Of a stretch of DNA of 64,000 nt, positions 62,431 through 64,000 are shown piece after piece. Below the pieces are notes generated by a model. That model saw only the letters and a program-made list of their open reading frames with translations. It was not told where the DNA came from and did no database searches. Positions within the stretch are counted from its first letter, which is position 1, and each line of letters starts with the position of its first letter. This DNA is from Zobellia roscoffensis (GTDB lineage: Bacteria; Bacteroidota; Bacteroidia; Flavobacteriales; Flavobacteriaceae): contig NZ_JADDXT010000002.1 in assembly GCF_015330165.1 (NCBI RefSeq), positions 2,230,504-2,294,503 on the forward strand, given 5' to 3'. The position numbers and the translations under genes were made by a program.

Positions 62431-62596
62431 TTTTGAAAAATTAGTTTTCTTTGGGCATGTGAATGCCAATGGGTTTGGTTGGTACAAAAATGAGGTTATA
62501 AATTATGGTTTATAAATATAGCAGTTTACCGAGTAGTAATACGAATTAAAATAGATGTGACGTAAAGGATATAATTCTGTAGTATCCTGACTTTCT

Positions 62597-62752
62597 ATGT
62601 TTTCCTTGAAAAATAGCCAAGAAAAGCTCGATGTTTGGAGAGAAGACTATAATGGGTTTAGACCGCACAGCTCGTTGGGGGACATGTCCCCCAACGAGTA
62701 TATCGAAAAGAATGAAAATACTCCGGATTTTCTAGTTATGACCGGTACTTAA
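62597..62752 (+). pseudogene. IS3-type transposase C-terminal remnant
   Basis: The frame from 62597 to TAA 62750-62752 reads SQEKLDVWREDYNGFRPHSS, then LGDMSPNEYIEKN. This is the end of an IS3 OrfB-type integrase core, where the DYN-x-x-RPHSSLG motif follows the last catalytic residue. Only about 50 codons remain; upstream frames are closed by stops. The fragment contains a 28-bp perfect palindrome. Confidence 0.85.
62671..62698. repeat. Perfect 28-bp palindrome
   Basis: CTCGTTGGGGGACA (62671-62684) is followed directly by its exact reverse complement. It lies in the IS3 remnant over the codons for SLGDMSPNE. With no spacer it could extrude as a cruciform or fold as a hairpin in RNA. Confidence 0.9.
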
Positions 62753-62762
62753 ATATTGGAGG

Positions 62763-62940
62763 AGGTCTCGTTCTAAAATACTCTTTGAACACTATCCAGA
62801 TATCAAAAAAGCATATGATTTAGTACAAGGATTAAGAAATATATTCAATACTGCTACATCTATACAAACCGCTTACACCAAATTAGCTCACTGATATAAG
62901 GATGTAGAGCGAACTGGATTTAAAGGTAGCTCAAAAAATC
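62763..62940 (+). pseudogene. Second transposase remnant (ISAon1-like), in-frame stop
   Basis: In frame from 62763 the sequence reads RSRSKILFEHYPDIKKAYDL, VQGLRNIFNTATSIQTAYTK and LAH, then TGA at 62892-62894 and directly YKDVERTGFKGS. Transposases of the ISAon1/ISL3-like type in Bacteroidota have LARWY at this place, so the tryptophan codon TGG has become TGA. Neither ends nor catalytic part are present, so this is a decayed fragment. Confidence 0.75.
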
Positions 62941-63002
62941 GGAAAAAAATCAGGAATAAAAAATCCATCTGACTGAAAATCAATCGAATGGCTTCTGAGT
63001 TA

Positions 63003-63045
63003 GTAGCGGGGACTGGACTCGAACCAGCGACCTTCGGGTTATGAG
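63003..63045 (-). other. 3' half of a CAU-anticodon tRNA (probable attachment-site remnant)
   Basis: On the minus strand the 43 bases begin CTCATAACCCGAAGG (anticodon loop with CAT and the 3' anticodon stem), continue with a TPsiC arm containing GGTTCGAGTCC and end in the acceptor strand CCCCGCTAC. The D arm and 5' acceptor are absent; instead AT-rich sequence follows. A tRNA 3' half standing alone is the usual trace of tyrosine-integrase insertion. It is next to two transposase remnants. Confidence 0.75.
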
Positions 63046-63469
63046 TTTGAGGAAACTCCCGAATTTTGGCACTATTTTATGTGAATTCTATGAAACTGTT
63101 TACCGAATTGTTTACTGTGTTATTAATTAATTTTTCTTGGAATTAAATGTAGGGAATAACCTCTCTTAAAGCAATTGCTGCCTTAAAAAAAATGCACTCA
63201 TCTTTAAATAATTGTGTTAGCACTAATAGATTATTGATGAAATTAAACTCATCAGTGTCGTAAAGAATTTAATTGTATTCGAAGAAAACCTATTTGCATT
63301 CTGCTATTTTGTGAATTCCACGAAAAAACGTGATGAGTATGTTTTTTTGATAATTGAAGCTTTTTGAGAATGGGTTCTAATTCTAAATTACGATATTTAA
63401 TCGCAAGAACCTTTATAAGTATAAGGGTTACTTTGGAGTGATATTGAAAAATATGCAGGAGAGAAAGTA
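63046..63469. other. Gap between tRNA fragment and sensor gene
   Basis: About 424 bp, AT-rich, with stops in all frames. The inverted repeat GAGTTT (63043-63048) and AAACTC (63053-63058) continues the attachment-like region. The rest should hold the promoter of the sensor gene; no other gene or repeat was seen. Confidence 0.45.
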
Positions 63470-64000
63470 ATGATTAGATTATTATTTAGCTTTATTTCTA
63501 AATGTAAGTTCACGATAAGTTTTATTCTTCTCTGTGTGTTCCTAGGCTATTTGGGTCAGGCTCAAAACTCAGCTTATGAAGTTGGGAATTTAAATGATCA
63601 GAACATAATCACTAACAATGTTGTTTCTTCTATCTGTAAAGATAGCCTAGGCTTTATTTGGGTAGGTAAGATGGATGGCCTTTATAAATATACAGGTTAC
63701 GATGCCGATGTATATTCTGCTTCTTCAAACAATGAAATTGGCTTAAGTAACCCATGGGTTACCGATATAATAGGTGATGGTAATATTCTAACTATTGGAA
63801 CCAAAAGAGGGGTTAACTTTCTGAATACTAAAACAGGTAGGTTTCGTTACTTATTTCCTACAGATACAAATTCCGAACTTAGTAATGATATTACTTCCCT
63901 TCACAAAACACCTAATGGAGAATTGTTGGTAGGCACCGCCAACGGCCTCGTCAAAACTCAGTTGGATTCAACCTTAGTAGTTGATGAGGTGTCTTTCTAT
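63470..64000 (+). CDS. Reg_prop sensor protein, N-terminal part (3' end outside window)
   Basis: The frame opens at ATG 63470 and is still open at the window edge (177 residues). It has a signal peptide (about 15-34, ending YLGQAQ) and then Reg_prop/two-component propeller repeats: SSICKDSLGFIWVGKMDGLYKYTGYD and ITSLHKTPNGELLVGTANGL. Such N-termini belong to hybrid two-component systems that sense glycan fragments in the periplasm and control SusCD loci, though sensor kinases and LuxR/GGDEF-type proteins also use them. The position close to a polysaccharide locus supports the first. The kinase and output domains lie outside the window. Confidence 0.8.
   Translation, partial: MIRLLFSFISKCKFTISFILLCVFLGYLGQAQNSAYEVGNLNDQNIITNNVVSSICKDSLGFIWVGKMDGLYKYTGYDADVYSASSNNEIGLSNPWVTDIIGDGNILTIGTKRGVNFLNTKTGRFRYLFPTDTNSELSNDITSLHKTPNGELLVGTANGLVKTQLDSTLVVDEVSFY

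Noticed and set aside
1..64000. CRISPR arrays, rRNA genes and complete tRNA genes
   Set aside because: No regularly spaced repeats, no rRNA-like stretches and no full cloverleaf were seen; only the tRNA 3' half at 63003-63045.

Overview
The window looks like a chromosomal stretch of a marine or environmental Flavobacteriia (Bacteroidota). The signs are low GC, many TonB-dependent receptors, a SusC/SusD pair with sulfatase and glycoside hydrolases, Reg_prop sensor sequence, and promoter -7 boxes of the Bacteroidota form TAnnTTTG (for example 16070-16077, 40719-40726 and 42101-42108). Genus cannot be decided from the sequence alone. Both edges cut genes: a DsrE-like gene at the left and a sensor-type regulator at the right.

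Layout. 1-1606: sulfur-handling cluster (two DsrE-like proteins and a TauE/SafE exporter). 1851-3864: an acyl-CoA dehydrogenase-fold protein, then an NTF2-like lipoprotein gene broken by one in-frame stop. 4093-11088: two tandem outer-membrane receptor paralogues, then two secreted alpha/beta hydrolases. 11110-14380 (minus): a mannitol-dehydrogenase-family enzyme and an NCS1-type permease. 14587-19675: a divergent haem/iron block with two small secreted proteins leftward and a receptor plus HmuY-like lipoprotein rightward, around a shared twin-arm operator. 19813-22263: small proteins, a Dph6-like ATP pyrophosphatase and a Crp/Fnr regulator. 22364-27992: a four-domain cyclase/TolB/TPR/AraC regulator followed by three enzymes; the same 20-bp palindrome precedes two of them. 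28070-34600 (minus): a tightly packed ABC exporter operon with a siderophore-type receptor inside it and a small His/Cys protein upstream. 34881-39416: a three-gene minus-strand cassette (pyruvate oxidase-like, flavodoxin-like, DUF6789-like) bracketed by a truncated and a full copy of a DUF5995-type gene. 39503-43988: arylamine N-acetyltransferase, Fur-family regulator with divergent flavoprotein reductase, an acetyltransferase and a methyltransferase.

44270-62430 is a polysaccharide utilization locus: GntR regulator, MFS sugar/sugar-acid transporter, D-lyxose isomerase-like cupin, TIM-barrel epimerase, HbpS-like protein, GH5 enzyme, a kelch/DUF5060/glycosidase fusion, SusC, SusD, a very large FG-GAP/UnbV lipoprotein and a convergent sulfatase. 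Glycans would be cut outside the cell, bound and imported by SusCD, cleaved further in the periplasm and fed through the isomerase/epimerase enzymes. The sulfatase suggests a sulfated glycan, but the exact substrate cannot be read from the sequence.

62597-63045 is a scar of mobile DNA: the C-terminal remnant of an IS3-type transposase holding a 28-bp perfect palindrome, a second broken transposase with an in-frame stop, and the 3' half of a CAU-anticodon tRNA that looks like an old attachment site. Beyond it begins a Reg_prop sensor gene, probably a hybrid two-component regulator.

The most interesting leads are the fused cyclase/AraC regulator with altered purine-recognition residues and its repeated palindrome, the interleaved hairpins ending in a T-run before the methyltransferase, the receptor-containing ABC exporter operon, the cassette between DUF5995 repeats, and the susC leader hairpin that is oriented as an antisense terminator. 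All assignments come from reading motifs by eye; no database search was possible.
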